From CAVTHK01 sp964552235 (GTDB taxonomy: Bacteria > Spirochaetota > Spirochaetia > SZUA-6 > CAVTHK01), in contig CAZKGO010000071.1 of the NCBI GenBank assembly GCA_964552235.1, forward strand, positions 1 through 25,517: DNA of 25,517 bases, read 5' to 3'. The notes under the pieces were generated by a model. It was given only the letters and a program-made list of their open reading frames with translations, was not told the origin of the DNA and ran no database searches. This document shows positions 1 through 5,862 of the stretch, piece by piece; within the stretch, counting starts at the first letter, position 1, and every line of letters begins with the position of its first letter. The translations under genes and the position numbers were made by a program.

Positions 1-2
1 GG

Positions 3-30
3 AAAAAACGGGCCCGAATTCCACTCGGGC
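3..30 (-). terminator. Rho-independent terminator, minus strand
   Basis: Read on the minus strand, GCCCGA (30-25) pairs with TCGGGC (17-12) across a 7-nt loop. CCG follows and then six T (8-3). It would stop leftward transcripts, most likely the UPRT-TPR operon that ends at 332, after they have run antisense through the zinc-finger gene. The three bases between stem and T-run make it slightly imperfect. Confidence 0.55.
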
Positions 31-53
31 GTCTCCGGAAAGGGCCCGAAACG

Positions 54-82
54 TTGACGGGGCCCGCGGCCGGCCCTATGTT
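54..82 (+). promoter_or_regulatory. Sigma70-type promoter of the zinc-finger gene
   Basis: TTGACG (54-59), a 17-bp spacer, then TATGTT (77-82). The expected transcription start is near 89 and the ATG is at 91, so the transcript would be essentially leaderless. No Shine-Dalgarno sequence precedes the ATG. Confidence 0.5.
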
Positions 83-90
83 TATCGGTA

Positions 91-354
91 ATGGAGCAGC
101 CCGGCTCGATACCGAGTTTCCGCCGCTGCCGCACCTGCGGCCGCTATTTTGCCGCCGGCGCCGGGTACAGCCAGGTCTTCTGCTCCAGGGCCTGCTCCCA
201 CGTCTACGTCGCCTGCTCGGTGTGCGGACGCTACTACCGCGCCTCGGTGCGGGAGACGCCTCCGTTCTGCTCTGCGGCCTGCTCGGTGCGGTATCGCCTG
301 GCAGGCCGGACTGCGGTCGCGCTGAACGACCCTACGGCTTTCCCGGCTTATTAG
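91..354 (+). CDS. Small protein with two tandem FCS-type zinc-binding modules
   Basis: This is an 87-residue protein. It carries two copies of one module, CxxCGRY(F/Y) followed by FCSxxC, with cysteines at 13, 16, 31, 35 and again at 42, 45, 60, 64. The exact 29-residue period suggests internal duplication, with each copy binding one zinc through four cysteines. No signal peptide or membrane segment is visible, so it is probably cytoplasmic. The family is not recognised; such modules usually bind nucleic acid or protein, but no function can be assigned. The ATG lacks a Shine-Dalgarno sequence and sits just after a promoter-like -10 box. The last 23 bp overlap the end of the convergent TPR gene. 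Conserved paired cysteines argue against a chance reading frame. Confidence 0.72.
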   Translation: MEQPGSIPSFRRCRTCGRYFAAGAGYSQVFCSRACSHVYVACSVCGRYYRASVRETPPFCSAACSVRYRLAGRTAVALNDPTAFPAY

Positions 355-1291
355 GCTGCGGGCCCGGCGCTTCGCCGACGGCGCCGCCGCCCTTCGGCTC
401 CTCGAGCATTCCCCACCGCGAGATCACAAGGCGCACGCGATCCCGATCCTGCAGCCGCTCGTCAGCCAGCAGCGCTGCAAGGCGGCTCTTGTCCTGAAAG
501 CCCCCGCGCAGGGCCCTCTCCAGAGTCGCCAGGCCGCTGTCGGGGTCTTCCAGGACAGTCAGCAGCAACTCGGCCTGGGCGATCCAAGCCTCGACCTTCT
601 CCGGCGCCAGGGCTGTGACCCTGCGGTACACGTCCATGGCGGCCTGGTGCTTCTTCTGCTGCCGGTAGGCGGCGGCGAGATCCAGGAGGACCGCCGCGTC
701 CTCGGGCTTCCACTCGACGTATCGTTCGAGCGCCCCGGCGACGCGATCCCAGGCCCCGCCCTCGCGGTGCACCCGCCCGATCCGCAGCAGCGCCTCCAGG
801 GCGAGGTCGTCGGGCGGCGACCAGTCCGCCACGCTCTGCAGGGCGGCGACGGCCTCCTGAGGCCTGCCGAGCCTGGCGAGCACCAGACCCTTGTTGTACA
901 GCGCATCCCGGTCGCCGGGGCTGCGGGCGAGCACCTGCTCGTACAGCGAAAGCGCCTCATCCATGCGGCCCATCTGGTAGGCGGCGAACCCCTTGAGCGA
1001 CACCACCATCATGTTGTCGGGATCGCGGGCGAGAAGGCCGTCGAGACTCCGCACCGCCTCCTCGCCCCTGCCCAGCCGCAGGAGGGCCAGGCTCAGGTTG
1101 TAGTGGGCCTGCAGCAGCGAGGGGTCGGCCTTGATGGCGAGCTCGAACAGCGACAGCGCCCGCGAGAACCTGCCGGCCGCGAACTGGGCGTTGCCCAGGT
1201 TGTAGTACTCCTCGGCGACAGCGCGGCGCTCCGGGGCCGAAACGCACGAACACAGAAAGGTGGCCGCGGCGATCACCGCCGCACGCAGCAT
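332..1291 (-). CDS. TPR-repeat lipoprotein
   Basis: This 319-residue protein starts with a short signal peptide and a lipobox-like LCSC ending at Cys16, so it is probably a lipoprotein on the periplasmic side of an envelope membrane. From about residue 25 it is built of tetratricopeptide repeats, with recurring pattern residues such as YNLGNAQFAAGRFSRAL and ALYNKGLVLARLGRPQEAV, continuing to about residue 240. The tail is rich in Gly, Pro and Lys. TPR arrays bind partner proteins, but nothing here names the partner. The ATG at 1291 lies 4 nt after the stop of the upstream UPRT gene; an in-frame GTG at 1294 is an alternative start. The two genes are almost certainly co-transcribed. The 3' end overlaps the convergent zinc-finger gene by 23 bp. 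Confidence 0.85.
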   Translation of the reverse strand: MLRAAVIAAATFLCSCVSAPERRAVAEEYYNLGNAQFAAGRFSRALSLFELAIKADPSLLQAHYNLSLALLRLGRGEEAVRSLDGLLARDPDNMMVVSLKGFAAYQMGRMDEALSLYEQVLARSPGDRDALYNKGLVLARLGRPQEAVAALQSVADWSPPDDLALEALLRIGRVHREGGAWDRVAGALERYVEWKPEDAAVLLDLAAAYRQQKKHQAAMDVYRRVTALAPEKVEAWIAQAELLLTVLEDPDSGLATLERALRGGFQDKSRLAALLADERLQDRDRVRLVISRWGMLEEPKGGGAVGEAPGPQPNKPGKP

Positions 1292-1295
1292 CACG

Positions 1296-2351
1296 TCAGT
1301 CCGGCCGCCCGAGGACCGTCTCCTCGATCTTGCGCACCTGGGACCTGTACAGCGATACGATGTTGGTCCCGTAGGCCGCGATCAGCTGGATGATGTTGCG
1401 CGGGTGTTCGTCCTCGTCCGCCCCATTGAGGCGGTCCCCCGCGTCGCCGAGGCCGGGGAGGATGTAGGCCTTGGCGTTCAGCACGGGGTCCATCCAGAGA
1501 GTGAAGACCTCGGCCCCCTCGAGGGCGCGGGCGATCCTGAGGGCTCCCTTGAGCGCCGAGATCACGTTGAAGAACCGGATCGACTTGGGGCGCACCCCCT
1601 GGTCGCGCAGGTACTTGATGATCGTCACGAGGCTGCCGCCGGTGGCGTTCATGGGATCGGCAAAGATCAGCTGCTTGCCGTCGAGCGCCGCCGGGTCGAG
1701 GTACGAGCGGTCGAGGTCTAGAATGTACTCCATGTTGTCCTCGCGCCGCGTGTCGTTGCGCGCCACTTTGAACAGCGCGAAGGGGGTGACGTACCCGGCC
1801 GAGGAGTACTCCTGGATCTCCTTGGACATGATCATCGAAGGCAGGAGCGAGCCCCGCAGCATCACGCACATGACCGTGTCGGAGATGTCCTCGTCGATGT
1901 GGGGGATCTTGTGCACGGCGTAGTTCTGGACAGGAAAGTTGACGGGAGTCTTGACCACGAGATAGTTGCGCCGCGCTGTGTTGGGCCCGCAGTAGGCCAT
2001 GTTGAACAGCAGCTCGTAGGCCCGCTGAATGTAGTAGACGAACTCCTCGCGCTGCGTCCGCTCGTCGCGCAGCTTCGCGATCAGGCGCGAGACCTCGCCG
2101 TGGGTCACCGGCGGCGTCTCCCACGAGTAGACCCGGACCCGCCGCTCGCGCGACACGATCTCCTGCATCCGGTCGCCCATCTCCCGGTAGAGGGTGATCA
2201 GTGGCTCGCGGGCGGCGCGCTCGCCGGCGTCGAGGCGCTTGAACAGCTCGACGGCCCTGCCGTACAGCGAGTCCATGGCGGCGATGCTGCCCTTGTCCTC
2301 GTCGGACAGGAACCCGTCCAGATCCTGGGCCTGGAGAATCACCTTGGCCAT
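1296..2351 (-). CDS. Uracil phosphoribosyltransferase with N-terminal extension
   Basis: The 351-residue protein has a C-terminal phosphoribosyltransferase domain (about 125-351). The PRPP-binding loop ADPMNATGGS is at 231-240 and the UPRT-type segment PGLGDAGDRLNG lies in the C-terminal part. UPRT converts uracil and PRPP to UMP in pyrimidine salvage in the cytoplasm. Typical bacterial Upp is about 210 residues, so the first 125 or so residues are extra. They look helical and charged, and I do not recognise a domain in them. The ATG follows GAGGGGG at good distance and a sigma70 promoter lies just upstream. It is the first gene of a two-gene operon with the TPR lipoprotein. Symbol left blank because the architecture differs from classical upp. 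Confidence 0.85.
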   Translation of the reverse strand: MAKVILQAQDLDGFLSDEDKGSIAAMDSLYGRAVELFKRLDAGERAAREPLITLYREMGDRMQEIVSRERRVRVYSWETPPVTHGEVSRLIAKLRDERTQREEFVYYIQRAYELLFNMAYCGPNTARRNYLVVKTPVNFPVQNYAVHKIPHIDEDISDTVMCVMLRGSLLPSMIMSKEIQEYSSAGYVTPFALFKVARNDTRREDNMEYILDLDRSYLDPAALDGKQLIFADPMNATGGSLVTIIKYLRDQGVRPKSIRFFNVISALKGALRIARALEGAEVFTLWMDPVLNAKAYILPGLGDAGDRLNGADEDEHPRNIIQLIAAYGTNIVSLYRSQVRKIEETVLGRPD

Positions 2352-2369
2352 GCGCGCCCCCTCGGCGGC

Positions 2370-2398
2370 ACTCTATTCGATCGATTGGTGATGGTCAA
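2370..2398 (-). promoter_or_regulatory. Sigma70-type promoter of the UPRT-TPR operon
   Basis: On the minus strand: TTGACC (2398-2393), a 17-bp spacer, TAGAGT (2375-2370). The predicted start near 2363 gives a 12-nt leader that contains a GAGGGGG ribosome-binding site, unlike the leaderless candidates elsewhere in the window. Confidence 0.6.
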
Positions 2399-2400
2399 CG

Positions 2401-2430
2401 AAAAAGAAGTCTGCACGCCGCCCTGCGGCG
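2401..2430 (-). terminator. Probable terminator after the outer membrane protein gene
   Basis: On the minus strand, CGCCGC and GCGGCG (2430-2416) form a 6-bp stem with a 3-nt loop. TTCTTTTT follows about 7 nt later. It sits directly after the stop codon at 2434 and just before the next promoter. The gap between stem and T-run weakens the call. Confidence 0.45.
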
Positions 2431-2433
2431 CCG

Positions 2434-2922
2434 CTACCGGCGCAGCTGGAGCATCGAAACCGGCACCGTGAACCCCAGGAATCCATGCCAGTCATCGAAG
2501 GCCAGGATCGTGGGGAGCAGCTTGACCGTGGGGACGACCTCCAGGAAGATTTCGATCTTCCCGTCGACCAGGAATGCCTGCAGCCCCACCGGCAGCCGAC
2601 CGCCGAGCACGAACGGGTCATCGGCGCTGCCGGTCATGATCTGCATGTAGGCGCCGGCGCCCACGTAGAAGCTGAGCCACTCGACCAGCGGCTGCCGATC
2701 GATGAAGCGGTAGTCGCCGCTGACATGGATGTAGCTGCTGCCGAAATCGGTGCCGAAATCCGTGAAGTCGTAGCCGACCTTGATGTCGAACGGCGCCGGG
2801 CGCACGATGATCACTGCCGACGGGCTGCCGAACTCCAGGCCGACCCTCAGGGGTTCGGCGGCGGACGCGCCGACGCAAACCCCCGCAATCAACACGAGCA
2901 TCCAGAGCGCCTTGGTTTTCAC
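2434..2922 (-). CDS. Outer membrane beta-barrel protein, BAPKO_0422/DUF3996-like
   Basis: The 162-residue protein has a clear signal peptide of about 22 residues ending in VGASA-A. The mature part is made of short alternating hydrophobic strands rich in Gly, Tyr and Phe, ends in an amphipathic strand, and fits a small eight-stranded barrel. The general look matches spirochaete outer-membrane proteins of the BAPKO_0422 type; this is recognition from memory, not a search. The start chosen is GTG at 2922, because GGAGG lies 6 nt upstream. A TTG two codons earlier would sit directly on that Shine-Dalgarno. The gene begins 19 nt after tRNA-Glu on the same strand and no separate promoter is visible between them. 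Confidence 0.7.
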   Translation of the reverse strand: MKTKALWMLVLIAGVCVGASAAEPLRVGLEFGSPSAVIIVRPAPFDIKVGYDFTDFGTDFGSSYIHVSGDYRFIDRQPLVEWLSFYVGAGAYMQIMTGSADDPFVLGGRLPVGLQAFLVDGKIEIFLEVVPTVKLLPTILAFDDWHGFLGFTVPVSMLQLRR

Positions 2923-2941
2923 GATCAACCTCCGGTGGTGC

Positions 2942-3013
2942 TATCTCCTACGGGACTCGAACCCGTGTTGCCGGGATGAAAACCCGGTGTCCTAACCACT
3001 AGACGAAGGAGAC
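2942..3013 (-). tRNA. tRNA-Glu (anticodon TTC)
   Basis: A 72-nt cloverleaf. The acceptor GTCTCCT pairs with AGGAGAT (first pair G-U). The D arm contains GTCTAGTGGTTAGGAC, the anticodon stem CCGGG/CCCGG encloses a TTTTCAT loop with anticodon TTC, and the T arm is ACGGG TTCGAGT CCCGT. The discriminator base is A and CCA is not encoded. Its promoter is upstream and the outer membrane protein gene follows 19 nt later. Confidence 0.96.
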
Positions 3014-3039
3014 GAGGTGCCGCGCACGGCACGGCGGAT

Positions 3040-3068
3040 AATCTACCGAGTTCCCCCTCAGGCGTCAA
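3040..3068 (-). promoter_or_regulatory. Sigma70-type promoter of tRNA-Glu
   Basis: On the minus strand: TTGACG (3068-3063), a 17-bp spacer, TAGATT (3045-3040). The start would be near 3033, giving about 20 nt of 5' leader before the mature tRNA. It probably also serves the outer membrane protein gene downstream. Confidence 0.6.
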
Positions 3069-3107
3069 CGGCGGACCGCGCCGGCGCCGCGCCGGGCACC
3101 CGCGCCT

Positions 3108-3136
3108 TTGACACTGGCTCGGGTTTCGTGTTTGAG
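3108..3136 (+). promoter_or_regulatory. Promoter of hisS with leaderless geometry
   Basis: Perfect TTGACA (3108-3113), a 17-bp spacer, then TTTGAG (3131-3136), preceded by TG as in extended -10 promoters. The predicted start is about 3143 and the ATG is at 3144. No Shine-Dalgarno sequence is present. Confidence 0.5.
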
Positions 3137-3143
3137 TCGGCCC

Positions 3144-4451
3144 ATGGCCCTCATCGAACCCAGGGTGCTCAAGGGCTTCCGCGACTCGCTGCCCGAGGCA
3201 GAGCTGGCCCGCCAGTCGATGGTCGGGGCGCTCTCCAGGACCTTCGAGAGCTTCGGATTCCTGCCGATCGACACGCCGGTGCTCGAGTACGCCGAGATCC
3301 TCCTCGGCAAGGGCGGCGGCGAGACCGACAAGCAGGTCTACCGCTTTCTCGACCACGGGCGGCGCGACGTCGCCATGCGCTACGACCTGACCGTCCCGTT
3401 CGCGCGCTTCGTTGCGCAGCACAGGCACGAGCTCTACCTGCCGTTCAAGCGCTACCACATCGCCAAGGTGTGGCGCGGCGAGAATACCCAGCGCGGACGC
3501 TACCGCGAGTTCTACCAGTGCGACTTCGACACCATCGGCGTCGACTCGGCCTCGGCCGACCTGGAGATCCTGCTGTTGATGGCGGCCGGCATGCGCGCCC
3601 TGGGCATCGAGCGCTTCCGCATCCACGTGGCGCACCGCGGCGTGCTCACGGCCCTCCTCGAGCGGCTCGGGGTGTCGGCCCGCTCGGCGGAGATCCTGCG
3701 GACGATCGACAAGATGGCCAAGATCGGCCGCGACGCCGTGGCCGAGCAGCTGGCCGCCCTCGCGCCCGCGGGCGCCGTCGAGGCCCTCATGCGCTTCGTG
3801 ACCCCGGCGGCCGAGTTCGGCCAGACGCTTGCCGCCATGGCCGAGGCGGTCGGCGCCGAGGATCCCCACGTGGCCCGGCTGCAGCGCATCCGCGAGTCGC
3901 TCGAAGCCCTCGGGGTGGTCGACCGCTACCGTCTCGACCCGTCGATCACGCGGGGCCTCGACTACTACACCGGAATCGTGTTCGAGACGTTTCTCACCGA
4001 TCTGCCTCAGATCGGCTCGGTGTGCTCGGGAGGCAGGTACAACGACCTGACGTCGCTGTTCGCCAGCGAGCGGATGCCGGGGGTCGGAGCGTCGATCGGC
4101 CTCGACCGGCTGCAGGCCGCGCTCGGCGAGCTCGGCGGCGCCTCGGCCGGCGCCGCCGCCGTGCACGCTCTCGTGCTTTGCCTCGACGAGTCGCTCGACG
4201 CGCACTACCAGGCGCTCGCCGCCTCGCTGCGCCGCGCGGGCCTCTCCGCCGAGGTCTACCCGGAAAAGGCCAAGCTCAGCCGCCAGTTCCAGCTCGCCGA
4301 GAAGAAGGGCATCCCCTACGCGGTCATCTGCGGCGCTGACGAGAAGGCCCGCGGCGTGGTTTCCATCAAGAACCTGGGCAGCCGGGAAAGCCTCGAGGGG
4401 GTGGCCGAGGCCTCGGCGGCCGCGGAGCTCAAGCGGCTGCTCGGTCGATAG
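3144..4451 (+). CDS. hisS: Histidyl-tRNA synthetase
   Basis: A 435-residue class II aminoacyl-tRNA synthetase that charges tRNA-His in the cytoplasm. It starts with the usual MxLIEPRVLKGFRD segment. The motif 2 region is RGRYREFYQCDFD (about 117-129), and the histidine-binding HisA-type motif RGLDYYTG is at 270-277. The C-terminal anticodon-binding domain is about 345-435 and carries a segment around LSRQFQLAEKKGIPY. Length is normal. The ATG at 3144 is chosen because it fits the family N-terminus and sits one base after the predicted transcription start; an upstream TTG at 3108 would overlap the -35 box. The gene stands alone between minus-strand units. Confidence 0.96.
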   Translation: MALIEPRVLKGFRDSLPEAELARQSMVGALSRTFESFGFLPIDTPVLEYAEILLGKGGGETDKQVYRFLDHGRRDVAMRYDLTVPFARFVAQHRHELYLPFKRYHIAKVWRGENTQRGRYREFYQCDFDTIGVDSASADLEILLLMAAGMRALGIERFRIHVAHRGVLTALLERLGVSARSAEILRTIDKMAKIGRDAVAEQLAALAPAGAVEALMRFVTPAAEFGQTLAAMAEAVGAEDPHVARLQRIRESLEALGVVDRYRLDPSITRGLDYYTGIVFETFLTDLPQIGSVCSGGRYNDLTSLFASERMPGVGASIGLDRLQAALGELGGASAGAAAVHALVLCLDESLDAHYQALAASLRRAGLSAEVYPEKAKLSRQFQLAEKKGIPYAVICGADEKARGVVSIKNLGSRESLEGVAEASAAAELKRLLGR

Positions 4452-4461
4452 AGCCGCCGGC

Positions 4462-5052
4462 CTACTTGTCGGCGACCAGGGCGCCGATCTCGCCCTTGAC
4501 CTTGGCGAGGACGCTGCCGTAGCGGTCCTCGATCGTGCCCAGGGCGCGGCGCAGGGCTTTCACGTAGTCGGGATCCGACTGCGGGTCGATGCGCACCTGC
4601 TGCCCCATCCGCTGCGCCAGCTCCGCTTCCTTCTGCTTGCGCACGGGCTCGTACTGCTTGTTGACCATCTCGCGCAGCCGCTCCCGCTCCTCGACGTACT
4701 CCTTGAAGAAGCCTTCGAGCTGCCCGAACGTCTGCTGCAGCCGCCGGTCGTTCTTGCCCATCGCCGCGAACCCCTCGGCGATCCTCTTGACTCTCCTGGC
4801 CGCGTGGGCATCCTGCGGCAGCACGAGGTTGGAGAGGAGGGCCTCGGTGACGCCCTCGCGCATCCAGCGTGTGATCCGGGCGTCCTTTCCCGCGAAACCG
4901 TCCTTGAGGGAAGCTTCTGGCTCGCTCAGAAAGCGCGAAGCGAGCATCTTGCCCTCCTTGCGGGCCCGGTCGGCCTCGAGGGCTTCCCTGTCGATCTTGA
5001 CCGACTCGGTCCTCTCGAGGGCAATCTCCACAGCGGACTTGATCAGAGCCAT
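4462..5052 (-). CDS. DUF6657-like protein of unknown function
   Basis: A 196-residue, highly charged, apparently all-helical protein without signal peptide or membrane segment. The N-terminus, MALIKSAVEIALERTESVK, resembles a small family seen in treponemes and relatives (DUF6657, from memory). The middle (about 60-150) has long helices rich in Arg, Glu and Gln that could form a coiled coil. The C-terminus again ends in a helix. Function unknown. The start at 5052 is preferred over the in-frame ATG at 5061 because GGAG (5065-5062) is 9 nt before 5052 but directly abuts 5061. It follows the cyclo-ligase gene by 46 nt on the same strand. It ends 10 nt from the end of hisS, which converges on it. 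Confidence 0.75.
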   Translation of the reverse strand: MALIKSAVEIALERTESVKIDREALEADRARKEGKMLASRFLSEPEASLKDGFAGKDARITRWMREGVTEALLSNLVLPQDAHAARRVKRIAEGFAAMGKNDRRLQQTFGQLEGFFKEYVEERERLREMVNKQYEPVRKQKEAELAQRMGQQVRIDPQSDPDYVKALRRALGTIEDRYGSVLAKVKGEIGALVADK

Positions 5053-5098
5053 CTTAGTCATCTCCGAGTGCGAATGTAATACGCAAGCGAAACGGGCA

Positions 5099-5710
5099 TC
5101 AAGGCGCGGCCGGACCCCCGGGCGCCGGTCCATCCGCGACTGCTGGCCGGCCGCAGACGACCAGGCCCCTGCGCTCCGTGACCACTGCGTCCACCCTCTC
5201 GTCCCAATGGTCGCGGGGAAGGCGCGCGACCAGCTGTTCGTCGAAGCAGAGCCCCATGAACGTGACGCCCGGCAGCAGCCTCGCGCGGGCGATGAAGCGA
5301 TCGTAGTGGCCCCCTCCCCTTCCCAGCCGGTAGCCTTCGAGGTCGAAGAACAGCCCGGGCACCAGGACCAGCGCGCGCTGCGACCCCGCGGGCTCGAGGG
5401 CAGGCGCGCCCTCCGACGGCTCCAGCACACCCATCGGGCTCTTCACGTATCCCGAGGCTGACTCAGGCGCGGCGTAGAACCGCAGCTGGCCGCCCACCAC
5501 ACGCGGTACGGCCACAGCGCATCCCCGCTCGCGCGCGAGCGCCATCAGGCCCCACGTCGCGACCTCGCTCGCAAGGGCCATGTAGCACAGGAGCAGCTGC
5601 GCATCCCGCCACGCTCGCGACGATTCCACTGTCCGAAGGATCTCGCTCGAAGCGCTGCCGCGAATCACAGCCGACCGCTCCCGCGCCATCCGCGCGGCCA
5701 GCTCGCGCAA
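5099..5710 (-). CDS. 5-formyltetrahydrofolate cyclo-ligase family protein
   Basis: This protein of about 203 residues matches 5,10-methenyltetrahydrofolate synthetase, which uses ATP to convert 5-formyl-THF to 5,10-methenyl-THF in one-carbon metabolism. The diagnostic stretch is VPGLFFDLEGYRLGRGGGHYDR, with its glycine-rich GRGGGHYDR loop. An N-terminal basic helix, the YMALASEV segment and the KSPMGVLEPSEG segment also fit. The start is uncertain. TTG at 5710 keeps the family's N-terminal LRELAARM helix and lies 14 nt after tRNA-Pro; ATG at 5689 is the alternative. The earlier ATG at 5770 is inside the tRNA and is rejected. The C-terminus has a Pro/Gly/Ala tail beyond the usual domain. Expression probably depends on the tRNA-Pro promoter. 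Confidence 0.88.
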   Translation of the reverse strand: MRELAARMARERSAVIRGSASSEILRTVESSRAWRDAQLLLCYMALASEVATWGLMALARERGCAVAVPRVVGGQLRFYAAPESASGYVKSPMGVLEPSEGAPALEPAGSQRALVLVPGLFFDLEGYRLGRGGGHYDRFIARARLLPGVTFMGLCFDEQLVARLPRDHWDERVDAVVTERRGLVVCGRPAVADGPAPGGPAAP

Positions 5711-5724
5711 CCGCGTCTTGGTTA

Positions 5725-5798
5725 TCGGGCTGGGCGGACTCGAACCGCCGACCCCATGCACCCCAAGCATGTACGCTAACCATCTGCGCTACAGCCCG
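5725..5798 (-). tRNA. tRNA-Pro (anticodon GGG)
   Basis: A 74-nt cloverleaf. Acceptor CGGGCTG pairs with CAGCCCG. The anticodon stem CATGC/GCATG encloses TTGGGGT with anticodon GGG, and the T arm is GGCGG TTCGAGT CCGCC. The discriminator base is A and CCA is not encoded. A strong promoter lies directly upstream and the cyclo-ligase gene begins 14-35 nt downstream. Confidence 0.96.
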
Positions 5799-5806
5799 AT
5801 CATCGC

Positions 5807-5835
5807 CATATACCACGGCGGACAAGGGGTGTCAA
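5807..5835 (-). promoter_or_regulatory. Strong sigma70-type promoter of tRNA-Pro
   Basis: On the minus strand: perfect TTGACA (5835-5830), a 17-bp spacer, TATATG (5812-5807). The predicted start at about 5800 is only 2 nt before the mature tRNA 5' end. It likely also drives the folate gene and the DUF6657-like gene. Confidence 0.72.
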
Positions 5836-5862
5836 CCCGGACGGGCGGCTGCGAGGCTGCCC

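Noticed and set aside
3014..3143. T-box or other riboswitch leader before hisS
   Set aside because: The predicted start is one base before the ATG, so there is no leader. The upstream DNA holds only the two divergent promoters.
5711..5770. Earlier ATG start of the folate cyclo-ligase at 5770
   Set aside because: It would lie inside tRNA-Pro, which is an unmistakable cloverleaf.
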